Source of the DNA: Aliiroseovarius sp. PrR006 | GTDB taxonomy: Bacteria; Pseudomonadota; Alphaproteobacteria; Rhodobacterales; Rhodobacteraceae | Assembly: GCF_010500215.1 (NCBI RefSeq) | Contig: NZ_JAAGOY010000007.1 | Span: 372,001 to 436,000, forward strand | Reading direction: 5' to 3' | Length of the DNA: 64,000 nucleotides | Shown: positions 17,386-26,579 of the stretch, piece by piece | How the letters are laid out: each line of letters starts with the position of its first letter | How positions within the stretch are numbered: the first letter of the stretch is position 1 | Made by a program: the position numbers and the translations under genes | Notes under the pieces: generated by a model | Told to the model about the DNA's origin: nothing | What the model saw: only the letters and a program-made list of their open reading frames with translations | Database searches by the model: none

Positions 17386-17757
17386 CTGTTACCCTCCACA
17401 AGGCGTCTTTGTGCGGAAGACCTAACGCCTCGTCACGTTATCCACAACCCGTTTGCTCTCTGTCAGCGCTAGCAACGAAAAATGGCGCAGATCCCACTCG
17501 GTTATTCCTGTCCATAAGATGTAGACGAAGGCCAATTCGCAGGGGTCATGCGCCCCCTGGCAGATCAAGGTAAAATTGACCTAATGGCACCATCAATCGG
17601 AAGGTTCTGTTTTGGAACTTAAGAAAGGCGCTGTATCACCCTAAGCAATTTCAGGGCTTCCCGCATGGTCACTATACCGCACAGGAGTAATCGCGTGGCG
17701 ACGGCATTGAGCTTGCACGGCCGGAACCGAACCCAAACAAAACCGGTTGATGGACAG
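17386..17757. other. Intergenic stretch upstream of nadA
   Basis: About 370 bases between the nadA start and the 3' end of the histidine kinase gene; both genes are leftward. It must hold the nadA promoter. It contains TTATCCACA at 17438-17446, identical to the consensus DnaA box, and a small AGGGG/CCCCT dyad near 17542-17559. No gene with family resemblance was found. Confidence 0.5.
17438..17446 (+). promoter_or_regulatory. Perfect DnaA-box sequence upstream of nadA
   Basis: TTATCCACA matches the DnaA-box consensus exactly. Only one copy was noticed and no AT-rich unwinding region or dnaA/dnaN/parAB genes are near, so this is not an origin. A single box might titrate DnaA or affect nadA, or be chance. 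Confidence 0.3.
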
Positions 17758-19677
17758 TCACACGCTGCATGCGTGAGCTAGATGTTCTGACAAAGTCGTG
17801 GCCAACTCGGCTTTCGACAGCGGCTTGGCCAGAAAGCCATTCATTCCGGCTTCTAGACAGTTTTCGATATCGTCAGCAAAGGCGCTCGCGCTCAAACCGA
17901 TTATGGGGGGGTGGCTCATGTGCGGTGCCCTCTTCCGGATACGCCGTGTTGTTTCCAGCCCATCAATGCCGGGCATGTTGACGTCCATCAACACCAGATC
18001 AAACTGTTTTTCCTGTATCAGATCGATAGCGATTTCACCACTTTCTGCAGTTGTTACCCTGTGCTTAAGAGACCGGAGGATGACTTTAGCGATCTTTAGA
18101 TTTGTTTTACTGTCATCTACCACCAAAACACTGGATGGTTTTGCGGGTGTATGGTGATGGGAAGACGCAACTTTAGGGTCAAGCTCAAGGTCTGCTTGGA
18201 TTTCGCCTTCAACTTCAACAGTGTTGAACGGCAATGAAAAATAGAATCGGCTGCCTTCGCCTTCACGACTGTCTACCGACAGTTTGCCCCCCATCTCTGC
18301 GACCAGCATATTACAGATAGACAGCCCCAGACCCGTGCCTTGGTATTCGCGGTTACTGCGATTATCCACTTGAACAAACCGCTCGAAGACATGCGTCTGA
18401 TCCTGCTCCGAGATCCCGATTCCGGTATCGGACACCTCGAAACAGACGGTACAGGTCCGTGGCGTGGCAACAGCAAGCGCAGTCACACGCAAAGTAACAC
18501 CACCTTCTGAAGTGAATTTGATAGCATTCCCGACAAGGTTTATCAGAACTTGACGCAGCCTGTTTGCATCGCCCATGACCATTTTAGGGCAAGTTTCCGG
18601 CACCGAAAAATCAAGTGAAATCCCCTTATTTTGCGCGGAAACCCGGAAAATTCCAATGACGCTCTGAACCAAGCTATTGAGCGAAAACTCATCACGGTGG
18701 AGCACGAATTTCCCTTCGTCCATCTTCGTGATGTCCAGAATGTCATCGATGATAGATTTAAGCGCTTTTCCAGATTCCTGTATCGTTTCAATAAGCTGAG
18801 CCTGCTCTTTCGGAAGATCTTGTTCCAGCAGTAATTCAGCAATCGGAATCACCCCGTTCAAAGGTGTGCGGATTTCGTGGCTCATGGTGGCCAGAAAACG
18901 TGATTTGGCCTCGGCCGCTGCCTGAGCTTCGTCACGAGATGCGATCAGATTTTGCTCGTTCTCTTTGATGGTCGCCCGCATCGTCGAAAAGCTGTTGGTC
19001 AGATCACCAATTTCATCGTTTGAGCTGGGCGGCATCTTCGCCTCATAGTTGCCACGCGCCAATTGTTGTGCTGCCGAAGCCAGCAGGGCTGCGCGTTTAA
19101 CAACCCACCGTTCCAGAAGCACACCAACGACAAGGAGCGCACCAAGGAAAAAGACGGCAATCAAGACTGTAAGGTATCGAACCTGTCGGCGGATTTGTCC
19201 GAGATCATCCGAGATGTCGACCCGAACAGAAAGCGCTGCAAGCTGTTTTCCCTCAAACAAGATGGCCCGTGATGTTTGAATTATGTCGGGCTTGGCGACC
19301 GGGACCACCGCAGACAGGGGATAAAGCTGCGCGCCATCAGGCGTTGTAAGAACAACGGTTTCCCAATTCTGGTAACGGCCCTGCATGCTGCTCAGAGTCT
19401 CGAAAACTGCGCCGATCTGATTTTGTAGCAAAAAAGGGATAAGTGCGTCTGATAAAATCTCAACGTTCTGGTCCAAGTTCCGCACCTGAGAAGCAGTCAT
19501 CTCTCTTGTCAGGCGCGGCTCCCAGATAAATGACAACCCAAGCACACACACACACATCATGCAGGCCAACAAGGCCACGAAGCGGCTGCGCAGCTTGCAG
19601 CGCGCACCCGCCAAAGCCGAGACGATAGAGGCTTTGGCAGACGCCACAAGTGGTGAGTCATTTAACAAAGAATGCAT
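17758..19677 (-). CDS. Hybrid sensor histidine kinase / response regulator
   Basis: A 639-residue membrane kinase. Order: cytoplasmic N-terminus, membrane helix near 33-50, periplasmic sensor of about 115 residues, second helix near 170-192, HAMP linker, HisKA with phosphoacceptor in SHEIRTPLNG, ATPase domain with NLVGNAIKF, DTGIGI and GTGLGLSI, then a receiver domain near 522-636 with VDDS and the phosphoacceptor aspartate in VLMDVNMPG. The start at 19677 lies 20 bases inside the 3' end of the upstream PhnD-like gene, with AAGGA upstream of it. The overlap suggests that the binding protein presents its ligand to this kinase. No separate response regulator with an output domain is adjacent, so phosphate must pass to a partner elsewhere. 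Confidence 0.93.
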   Translation of the reverse strand: MHSLLNDSPLVASAKASIVSALAGARCKLRSRFVALLACMMCVCVLGLSFIWEPRLTREMTASQVRNLDQNVEILSDALIPFLLQNQIGAVFETLSSMQGRYQNWETVVLTTPDGAQLYPLSAVVPVAKPDIIQTSRAILFEGKQLAALSVRVDISDDLGQIRRQVRYLTVLIAVFFLGALLVVGVLLERWVVKRAALLASAAQQLARGNYEAKMPPSSNDEIGDLTNSFSTMRATIKENEQNLIASRDEAQAAAEAKSRFLATMSHEIRTPLNGVIPIAELLLEQDLPKEQAQLIETIQESGKALKSIIDDILDITKMDEGKFVLHRDEFSLNSLVQSVIGIFRVSAQNKGISLDFSVPETCPKMVMGDANRLRQVLINLVGNAIKFTSEGGVTLRVTALAVATPRTCTVCFEVSDTGIGISEQDQTHVFERFVQVDNRSNREYQGTGLGLSICNMLVAEMGGKLSVDSREGEGSRFYFSLPFNTVEVEGEIQADLELDPKVASSHHHTPAKPSSVLVVDDSKTNLKIAKVILRSLKHRVTTAESGEIAIDLIQEKQFDLVLMDVNMPGIDGLETTRRIRKRAPHMSHPPIIGLSASAFADDIENCLEAGMNGFLAKPLSKAELATTLSEHLAHACSV

Positions 19678-20497
19678 CCAACCCCATTCCTTGCAACTCG
19701 GTGTAATCATCAAGACTTGCCTCGATCACCTCGCGGATCGGAACGCGTTCAAGCAACTCACGACCATATCCAGTTTTCCAGAGGTCCAGAAAGGCCTGCA
19801 TGACCTGTTTTTGAACGTGCTCCGGAACACGTGGATGAGCGACAATTGGGTGCGGCGGAACGCGGGTGGTTTTGTAGAGAACGCGCAGTTGTTCGGATAT
19901 TTCAATCGGCTGTGACCGAAATGTAGCCATCACTCCACCAGCTGCCGCAGCTTGATTCAGTATAACATTCAGATATGCAGACCCATGCGTCGATACGTAC
20001 ATCGGTGAAAAGTCAACACTGTGTTGGTTGGACAAGTCGGAACGGATCAGCAGTGATGCGCCAAGCGCATTGGGCGCAGGGAACGCGATGGTTTGCCCTT
20101 CAAGGTCTTCAACCGATTGATAGGAGCTATCATCGCGCACCACCAGAACACCGAACAATTCACGCCCCCCATCCCGAATGATCGGCTGATACCCCTGCAT
20201 TTGGGCGGCGATAATCGCGTGATAGGGATTCATATAGGCGAAATCGAACTCACCATTCATGAAACTGGTTTCAAATTCTGGGATCCGTGGCGAGCCCACA
20301 ATCTCGAAATCATAACCCGTGCGCTTTTCGATTTCGGCAATGATCGGATCCCAAATTCGAGCAAGCTTTCGGGCTTCGAATTGCGGAACGATGCCAAAAG
20401 TATAGGTCTGCGCGGAAAGTGACGAAGCGTTCAGCCACAACGCCGCAATCACACCAATAACACCACCAATAGTTGTGCGTAGCCTAATTCTGATCAT
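19658..20497 (-). CDS. PhnD-like phosphate/phosphonate-type periplasmic binding protein
   Basis: A 279-residue secreted protein with a signal peptide ending near LSAQ. The mature sequence starts YTFGIVPQFEARKL and carries the family pattern FDFAYMNPYHAI and DLEGQTIAFPAPNALGASLL of PhnD/PtxB-type binding proteins. The ATG at 20497 has AGAGGGG 7 bases upstream; the longer frame to 20569 is not needed. No ABC ATPase or permease is nearby. Instead the 3' end overlaps a hybrid histidine kinase gene, so I infer a sensory rather than a transport role: binding a small anion and touching the kinase's periplasmic domain. The ligand is unknown; PhnD-fold proteins are not limited to phosphonates. Confidence 0.87.
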   Translation of the reverse strand: MIRIRLRTTIGGVIGVIAALWLNASSLSAQTYTFGIVPQFEARKLARIWDPIIAEIEKRTGYDFEIVGSPRIPEFETSFMNGEFDFAYMNPYHAIIAAQMQGYQPIIRDGGRELFGVLVVRDDSSYQSVEDLEGQTIAFPAPNALGASLLIRSDLSNQHSVDFSPMYVSTHGSAYLNVILNQAAAAGGVMATFRSQPIEISEQLRVLYKTTRVPPHPIVAHPRVPEHVQKQVMQAFLDLWKTGYGRELLERVPIREVIEASLDDYTELQGMGLDAFFVK

Positions 20498-20770
20498 GTC
20501 TGCCCCTCTTTGAACGTCGCGGACTTCGACCCACAACTCTGCCGATGCATTTGTGTGGTCGCGCAGCAAGTTTGGGACGGATTACTTAATATTTTCACTA
20601 CATAGATGTTTTTTCCGACTTCATACCGCGCTGAGAGCAGGCCTCCATGGTTAATGAAACTTTCATCTGCATTAACGAAACGTAAACAATTTACACCCTT
20701 TAGTTGAGCATCGAAGCTGCCACCGCACTGTGACGCAACAGAGAAGGTGGTCTAAAACGGAGCGCTGCAG

Positions 20771-21757
20771 ATGCCATATTTTATGATTGGAACCCAAAGG
20801 TCTGGTTCGAACCTACTGCGTATTATGTTGAATCAATCACCCGAGCTTGTTGCCCCCCACCCGCCACACATATTGGAAAGACTTTGGCCGTTGCTGGCTG
20901 AATATGGCGACTTGCAGGTTCCACAGGCGTTTGCGCGCTTGGTTGATGATGTTTGCCTGCTGGTCGAGACCAACCCGGTCAGTTGGAAACTTGGCCAGGT
21001 TGATCGCGCAGCCTTGGAGCAAGCTTGCTCAGAGAGTTCGCTCGTCGCCGTGTATTTCGAAATCCACAATCAGCTGGCACGACACAACATGGCAACGGAC
21101 TGGGTGTGCAAATCCCTTGCCAATGTGCATTTCGCGGATGAGATCGACCGCTTTGGCGGTGACCGTGCCAAGTTCATCCACCTACATCGCGATGGACGGG
21201 ATTCCGCTTTGTCGTTCCGTAAGGCGATCGTAGGCGAAAAATCATTCTATCACATCGCGAAGCAATGGCGTGATGAACAGGAAAAGGCGTTGGATCTTGG
21301 GCGGAAACTTCCGGCCGACCGGTTCATTTCGGTCGCGTATTCCGACTTGATTACGCAACCAGAATCCGAGCTGCGTCGACTGTGCGATTTCATGAACATC
21401 CAGTTCTATCCTGACATGCTTGAGTTCCATAAATCCCGCGAAGCGGCAAGCACGTCGGTGGCCGGGCAGATGTGGTCCAATGTGCAGAAGCCGGTCATGG
21501 CGCAGAATACCAACAAGTTCATGCGCGAGATGAGCGCGTCAGACATCGCCGTGTTCGAAGCCGTCGCAGGCGATATGCTGTACAAGATGGGGTATCCACT
21601 GGTAAGCGGTTTCGACGACGAGAACCAGCGCCTAAAAGCGCAGGCATTGGAAAATGCAAAGCCTGAAGACCTGCAGAAACGAAAGGCTCAGGCGTCAGTG
21701 ATGCAAGAGATCAAAGAACGTCTCGCCAGCAACAACATCAACCGCCATGTCGCATAA
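20771..21757 (+). CDS. Sulfotransferase family protein
   Basis: A 328-residue cytoplasmic sulfotransferase-fold protein. The 5' phosphosulfate-binding loop is at the very start (GTQRSGSNLLR, about residues 7-17). The 3' phosphate-binding segment is HRDGRDSALSFRKA in the middle, followed by YSDLITQPESELRRLCDFM. Such enzymes move sulfate from PAPS to a hydroxyl or amine of a lipid, sugar or small metabolite; the acceptor is not predictable here. The 3' end overlaps the start of the ChrA-type transporter gene by 11 bases, so the two are translated together. The last 40 residues are charged and probably helical. Confidence 0.88.
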   Translation: MPYFMIGTQRSGSNLLRIMLNQSPELVAPHPPHILERLWPLLAEYGDLQVPQAFARLVDDVCLLVETNPVSWKLGQVDRAALEQACSESSLVAVYFEIHNQLARHNMATDWVCKSLANVHFADEIDRFGGDRAKFIHLHRDGRDSALSFRKAIVGEKSFYHIAKQWRDEQEKALDLGRKLPADRFISVAYSDLITQPESELRRLCDFMNIQFYPDMLEFHKSREAASTSVAGQMWSNVQKPVMAQNTNKFMREMSASDIAVFEAVAGDMLYKMGYPLVSGFDDENQRLKAQALENAKPEDLQKRKAQASVMQEIKERLASNNINRHVA

Positions 21758-22967
21758 ATCTATCAGCACCTACGCCGGGGAAATCTCACTCACCCAATTA
21801 TTTCTAATTTTCTTCAAAATTGGGTGTATCTCGTGGGGCGGCTACATGGCGCTAATCTCGGTTGTTCGATCCGAGGTCGTCGGGAAGCACCGCCTGATTG
21901 ATGATGACGACCTCATGGATGGTGTCGCCTTGGCGATGCTGCTTCCGGGGCCTGTCGCGGTGAATGTCGTCGCCTATGTCGGCGACAAGATCCGCGGCCC
22001 GCTGGGGGGCGCGGTGTGCGCTGCCGCGGTGATCCTTCCGTCGTTCTTCTTGATGGTGGGTTTCGCAGCCCTTTACCTGTCTTGGGGAACAATGGTTGTC
22101 GCGGATAAGGCGTTGGCAGGCGTTCTGCCCGCGATCGCCGCGATTATTCTGAACGCCGGCTGGAAGATGCGCGAGAAGGCCCTACAAGGGCCAATCGACA
22201 TTGCAATGGCAGTGGGTGCCGCCGTCCTGCTTTTGGCCGTCGGTGGCATCTGGATTGTTGTCTGCATTTTCGCGGTCGCTGCTGTCGTAGGCATCCTGCG
22301 GCATCGGTCGACCCGCACGGATGCTACCGCCCCTAAAACACGCCAACATCCAACATTTGGCATCGGGTCGCGTGTCGCATCTTTGTTCTTGGCGCTGTGT
22401 ATCGGCTTGTTCCTGTTCCTTCCACAGTCGAGTGTCACATCAATCCTTGTGCAGCTATTTTCGGTGTTTTCCGGCATGAGCCTGCTGCTTTTCGGGGGCG
22501 GGTATATCTTTATTCCGATGATCCAAGAGGCCGTGGTAAACGCCCATGGCTGGCTGTCCCTCGAGGATTTCGCGGCCAGCATTGCGTTGGGTCAGATCAC
22601 GCCTGGCCCCATTCTGATCAGCGCGACATTCATCGGGTATAAAGTTGCAGGTTTGGCGGGGGCAGTGGTTGCGACGGTTGCGATCTTCATGCCTCCGGCA
22701 GCATTGATCATTTTGGCCGCACGGCAACTTGAACGCATCAGTCACCTTGCACGTTTCAAAGACGCACAATCCGGCATTCGGACAGCGGTCTTCGGGATGA
22801 TCATCTCGGCTGCGCTGTCTCTTCTCATCGGGATCGCGAATGAAGCGTCGAGCCTGCTTGCGCCAGCGGCGATTTTCGCACTGTCCTGCGTCATGCTGAT
22901 GTACCTGAAAAAGGGTGAAATCTGGGCCGTACTTATCGCGGCCATTCTGGGGATGCTTGTCTTTTAG
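21747..22967 (+). CDS. ChrA family (CHR) transporter
   Basis: A 406-residue inner-membrane protein made of two homologous CHR halves. The first half has FFKIGCISWGGYMALI and LLPGPVAVNVVAYVG. The second has LLLFGGGYIFIPMIQEAVV and LGQITPGPILISATFIGY. Characterised members export chromate or possibly sulfate, but many marine ones are uncharacterised. It overlaps the sulfotransferase gene by 11 bases. That link to sulfate chemistry makes an oxyanion role other than chromate resistance worth considering. Confidence 0.9.
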   Translation: MSHKSISTYAGEISLTQLFLIFFKIGCISWGGYMALISVVRSEVVGKHRLIDDDDLMDGVALAMLLPGPVAVNVVAYVGDKIRGPLGGAVCAAAVILPSFFLMVGFAALYLSWGTMVVADKALAGVLPAIAAIILNAGWKMREKALQGPIDIAMAVGAAVLLLAVGGIWIVVCIFAVAAVVGILRHRSTRTDATAPKTRQHPTFGIGSRVASLFLALCIGLFLFLPQSSVTSILVQLFSVFSGMSLLLFGGGYIFIPMIQEAVVNAHGWLSLEDFAASIALGQITPGPILISATFIGYKVAGLAGAVVATVAIFMPPAALIILAARQLERISHLARFKDAQSGIRTAVFGMIISAALSLLIGIANEASSLLAPAAIFALSCVMLMYLKKGEIWAVLIAAILGMLVF

Positions 22968-23044
22968 AAGAGCGTGAAGGTGAACTAGGGCCATGCGCTA
23001 TAGGCATCTGCGGACGTCTGGTATACGTGCCGTCGCACAAATTC

Positions 23045-24175
23045 TCACGCGATCCCGTTGCAGTCTTTGACCGGCAACAGACGCACGGTGCGTGGCATCT
23101 CGGACAGGATCTCGACTCCGTCTTGATGCAGGAATGCGACGTCTTCTAGCCGGATACCAAACTCGTCATTCAGGTAAATCCCCGGCTCGATCGAGAACAC
23201 GTTCCCAACCCGCAAGGGTTCTGGATAGTTCGAGGCGATATACGGCGGTTCGTGCACGTCTACGCCCAGACCATGACCTGTGCGGTGCAGGTACTCCGGC
23301 CCGTAGCCTGCGTTTTCGATCACCGTGCGGGCGGCTTTGTCGACATCGCTACACAAGGTGCCGGGCATGGCGGCAGTTTCCGCGGACTTCGCCGCTTGTT
23401 CAACGATGCCCGCAATCTCATTGAAACGAACACTCGGCGTGTCACCGTACCAAGCACAGCGGGTCATATCCGACGGATACCCCTGCAGGCGGCACCCGGC
23501 ATCAATCAGCACCGCCATGTCGGGCTGCAATGTATCGGCGCTGGTGTGATGGTGTGGATAGGCGCTGTTCTTGCCAAAGGCGACAATGCAAAAGGCCGCC
23601 TGAGCCCCGTTTTCCTTGTAGTGATTTACAATGATATCGCGCACATCACGCTCGGTCATGCCGGTGCGCAGGGCACTAAACGCCCGCTCAAATGCGGCAT
23701 CGTTCAACAAGGCGCTGTCCCGCAACAGCGCGCGTTCTTCGGCGTCTTTCTCGGCGCGCAGGAAACCAACCGTGTCCAGCGTGAAACGGTGCGTAGGCGC
23801 GTCGAGTTGGTCCAGAAGCAAGAACGAGAAATCCGTGCGCATCATCTCGTCCAGCACAACATTCAGACCCGAACGAAGGGCGTTTGCGTCGGTCAAAAGC
23901 TGCGTAAGGGCACCCTGCGGGCCGTCTGCGTCGCTCCATTCGTAAAACGGCACATCCGCACATTGAGCGCGCGAGGCCTCGGCGTTCAGAAGGGGCATCA
24001 GCACGCCAACATGGTCCACCGTTACAATCGCCATAACGGGACGTTCGTCTCCATGCGGGTTCAATCCCAGTAGCCATTGCATATGGCTGCCCGGTCCGAG
24101 GGCGACCAGATCCGTGTTGGTGTTGGCCATGCGGTCGCGAAGTCGCGCCAGCCTGTTTACTGCCAGATCAGACAT
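23045..24175 (-). CDS. M24 family metallopeptidase (Xaa-Pro dipeptidase/aminopeptidase type)
   Basis: A 376-residue pita-bread-fold peptidase. The C-terminal domain keeps all five dimetal ligands in the expected order: Asp in VLIDAGC, Asp in YPSDMTR, His in HRTGHGLGVDVHE, Glu in SIEPGIYL and Glu in IRLEDVAFL. The N-terminal creatinase-like domain spans roughly 1-135. The start has GGAG 7 bases upstream. These enzymes cleave X-Pro dipeptides or related amide bonds in the cytoplasm; DoeA-type ectoine hydrolases share the fold. It lies downstream of an XRE-cupin regulator and a peptide-type ABC transporter on the same strand, so it most likely breaks down the imported compound. Confidence 0.93.
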   Translation of the reverse strand: MSDLAVNRLARLRDRMANTNTDLVALGPGSHMQWLLGLNPHGDERPVMAIVTVDHVGVLMPLLNAEASRAQCADVPFYEWSDADGPQGALTQLLTDANALRSGLNVVLDEMMRTDFSFLLLDQLDAPTHRFTLDTVGFLRAEKDAEERALLRDSALLNDAAFERAFSALRTGMTERDVRDIIVNHYKENGAQAAFCIVAFGKNSAYPHHHTSADTLQPDMAVLIDAGCRLQGYPSDMTRCAWYGDTPSVRFNEIAGIVEQAAKSAETAAMPGTLCSDVDKAARTVIENAGYGPEYLHRTGHGLGVDVHEPPYIASNYPEPLRVGNVFSIEPGIYLNDEFGIRLEDVAFLHQDGVEILSEMPRTVRLLPVKDCNGIA

Positions 24176-24211
24176 AGAACTTCTCCTCGGTGGTGCTCTA
24201 TCGGGGTGGGG

Positions 24212-24811
24212 TCAGCCGCGATGCCCGGGCAACCGGCTTTTCTGTGCCCCTTGCAAGACAACCAACGTTCCGGTCCACAGCATGCGCGCGGGTGTATCGC
24301 CCAATGTCTTCCATGAATGCGGCGTCATACCGTTGTAATGCAGGCTGTCACCCTCGTTCAGGGTGAAGGTCTCGCCATCCAAGTTCTTCTCGATCGAACC
24401 GCTTAGGATGTAGATGAATTCCTCGCCTTCGTGCTGGAAGGTCTCGGACTGAAATCCCGGAGGGCAATGCATGATAAAGGCCGACAGTTCATGGCCAGGA
24501 AACTCTGCACTCAGCGCCTCGTACGTCACGCTGCTTTCCGAGAGTGAGAACTTGCGCCTCTGGTCGGCATAGGACACCGCGTCCCCCGGTTTGGGTCGGG
24601 TCACAAAATAGTCCAGCCCCAGATCCAGCGCCCGCGCAATCTGTGCCAATGTCCCAAGCGAGGGTGTGGCGTTGCCCCGTTCGACCTGTGACAAATAGCC
24701 AACCGACAGACCGGCCTTGTCGCACAGCTCTTTCAGGGTCAGCATGCGCTTCTTACGGCACTTGCGGATCAAGTTTCCCAGCTTGGCCCGTTCGAGTTGA
24801 TCTGACGCCAA
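24212..24811 (-). CDS. XRE family regulator with cupin effector domain
   Basis: A protein of about 199 residues. The N-terminal third is a Cro/CI-type helix-turn-helix (LKELCDKAGLSVGYLSQVERG). The C-terminal third is a cupin barrel (HEGEEFIYILSGSIE, LNEGDSLHYNGMTPHSW). The start is uncertain: no ATG is suitable. A TTG at 24811 follows a GGGGGG ribosome site, while the frame also permits a TTG at 24844, which lies beyond a palindrome that I read as operator DNA. PuuR/SutR-type regulators of this architecture sense amines, amino acids or sulfur compounds and repress neighbouring catabolic genes. It lies between the peptide-type ABC operon and the M24 peptidase gene, and probably controls both. 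Confidence 0.88.
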   Translation of the reverse strand: MASDQLERAKLGNLIRKCRKKRMLTLKELCDKAGLSVGYLSQVERGNATPSLGTLAQIARALDLGLDYFVTRPKPGDAVSYADQRRKFSLSESSVTYEALSAEFPGHELSAFIMHCPPGFQSETFQHEGEEFIYILSGSIEKNLDGETFTLNEGDSLHYNGMTPHSWKTLGDTPARMLWTGTLVVLQGAQKSRLPGHRG

Positions 24812-24823
24812 AATGCTACCCCC

Positions 24824-24840
24824 CTTTACGCTTGGTAAAG
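24824..24840. promoter_or_regulatory. Candidate operator of the XRE-cupin regulator
   Basis: CTTTAC-N5-GTAAAG, a perfect 6-bp inverted repeat with 17-bp total span, sits immediately upstream of the regulator's ribosome site and between it and the ABC transporter genes. The size and symmetry fit a dimeric Cro/CI-type protein. Autorepression is the simplest reading. Confidence 0.45.
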
Positions 24841-24887
24841 CCAAGGCCTACGCAGGAGGCTGAGGGTATGCAAGAGCGCCGCACCCG

Positions 24888-26579
24888 TCAGCCCGACAAC
24901 TGTGCCAATCGGGGCATAAGATCGAGCAATTGGGCGGTATATTCCTGCTCGGGTTTAGCGAAGAGCGTTTCGGCGTCCTGCACCTCGATCAGCTGGCCCT
25001 GCTTCATCACACCCACGCGGTCACACATCTGGCGCACCACCGGAAGGTCGTGACTGATGAACAGCATGGTCAGGCCCAGATGCTCTTGCAGATCCTTGAG
25101 GATGTTCAGGATTTGCGCCTGAATAGACACGTCCAACGCACTGGTAGGTTCGTCGCAGATCAGGAAACGCGGCTGCGTTGCCAAAGCACGCGCGATCGAA
25201 ATTCGCTGTCGCTGACCGCCGGAAAACTCGTGCGGATACTTCGAGGCTGCCGCACGCGTCAAGCCGACGCGGTCCAGAAGTTCATGCACCCGCGCGCTAA
25301 TCTGATCCGGCGGCAAGATCTTGTGATGCAACAGCGGCTCGGCCACGATGCTTTCCACCTTCATGCGTGGGTTCAGGCTGGAAAACGGATCCTGAAAAAT
25401 CATTTGGATCTGCTTGCGATAGTTCGCAATGCCTTGTGCGGACATTTCGGTCACATCATCGCCGTCGAATTTGACGTGGCCACCGTCAACCGACAACAGC
25501 GTGCCGATCATGCGCGCGACCGTGGACTTGCCCGATCCGCTTTCTCCGACAAGGCCGAACACCTCGCCATCCTTGATGTCGAAGGACACGTTATCCACGG
25601 CGGTGAAATAGGTGCGCTGCGATGGCAGAATGGCGGACTTTTCAAGGAACTTCTTGGTGATGCCGTTGACCTCGACCAGTTTGCCGGACTTGGACGGCTC
25701 TGGCTTGTGCCAGTTACGGGCAAGATCTTCGATCTTGAAGGTGGTTTCACGGCCGCCATAGCTGACCTGCGGGAAGCGGTGCAGCTTGACCTGCGGACGC
25801 GGTACGGCCGAGATCAGCGATTTGGTATATTCATGTTCGGGCGCACTTAGCACTTTATCGGTCGGACCGTTTTCCACGACTTCGCCAGAATACATGACGG
25901 TGACCTGCTCGGTCGTGTCGGCAATGACTCCCATGTCGTGCGTCACGAGGATCACACCCACCTGTGTTTCCGTAGCAAGCTCTTTGATCAGGTCCAGCAC
26001 CTGCGCCTGAATGGACACATCCAGCGCTGTCGTTGGCTCGTCTGCCACGATGACCGAAGGTTCCGAGCACAGCGCAAGCGCGATCACGACGCGCTGGCGC
26101 ATCCCGCCCGAAAACTGGTGCGGATACTGGTCAAAGCGCGTCTTTGGGTCCGGGATCGACACGCGATCCAACAGTGCAAGCGCACGCTCTTTCGCCTCGG
26201 CGGCAGAGACCTTCAGGTGCAGTTGAATGGTTTCGACCAGCTGTTCCCCGATGGTAAACAGCGGGTTGAGCGAAGTCAGGGGATCCTGAAAGATCATGCC
26301 AATCTCGCGCCCACGAATGGCGCGTTTTTCCTCGCGGCTCAGGTTGTCGATGCGACGCCCCTTCAGCCAGATCTCACCCGACGCAACGCGCGCGGGATCG
26401 TCGAGCAGCCCGATGACAGCATTGCCCGTCATCGACTTGCCAGCACCACTTTCGCCGACCACGCCACGAATTTCGCCGGGGAAGATGTCATAGCTGACAT
26501 TCTGAACGGGTTTGAACAGCCCGCGGCGGGTGGGGATTTCAACCGTTAGGTTGCGGATGGAGAGTACGGGTTCGGTCAT
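24888..26579 (-). CDS. Peptide-type ABC transporter, fused dual ATP-binding protein (DppD-DppF fusion)
   Basis: A 563-residue cytoplasmic protein with two complete ABC ATPase domains. The first has Walker A GESGAGKS, signature FSGGMRQR and Walker B VIVADEPTTALD. The second (from about residue 300) has GESGSGKS, FSGGQRQR and LICDEPTSALD. Both have the C-terminal extension typical of oligopeptide/nickel-family ATPases. It energises the permease pair encoded upstream, which it overlaps by 4 bases. One-chain DppDF fusions are common in alphaproteobacteria. Last structural gene of the transporter operon before the XRE regulator. Confidence 0.95.
   Translation of the reverse strand: MTEPVLSIRNLTVEIPTRRGLFKPVQNVSYDIFPGEIRGVVGESGAGKSMTGNAVIGLLDDPARVASGEIWLKGRRIDNLSREEKRAIRGREIGMIFQDPLTSLNPLFTIGEQLVETIQLHLKVSAAEAKERALALLDRVSIPDPKTRFDQYPHQFSGGMRQRVVIALALCSEPSVIVADEPTTALDVSIQAQVLDLIKELATETQVGVILVTHDMGVIADTTEQVTVMYSGEVVENGPTDKVLSAPEHEYTKSLISAVPRPQVKLHRFPQVSYGGRETTFKIEDLARNWHKPEPSKSGKLVEVNGITKKFLEKSAILPSQRTYFTAVDNVSFDIKDGEVFGLVGESGSGKSTVARMIGTLLSVDGGHVKFDGDDVTEMSAQGIANYRKQIQMIFQDPFSSLNPRMKVESIVAEPLLHHKILPPDQISARVHELLDRVGLTRAAASKYPHEFSGGQRQRISIARALATQPRFLICDEPTSALDVSIQAQILNILKDLQEHLGLTMLFISHDLPVVRQMCDRVGVMKQGQLIEVQDAETLFAKPEQEYTAQLLDLMPRLAQLSG

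Noticed and set aside
17386-17757. Replication origin near the DnaA box
   Set aside because: Single box, no AT-rich unwinding element and no replication or partition genes nearby.
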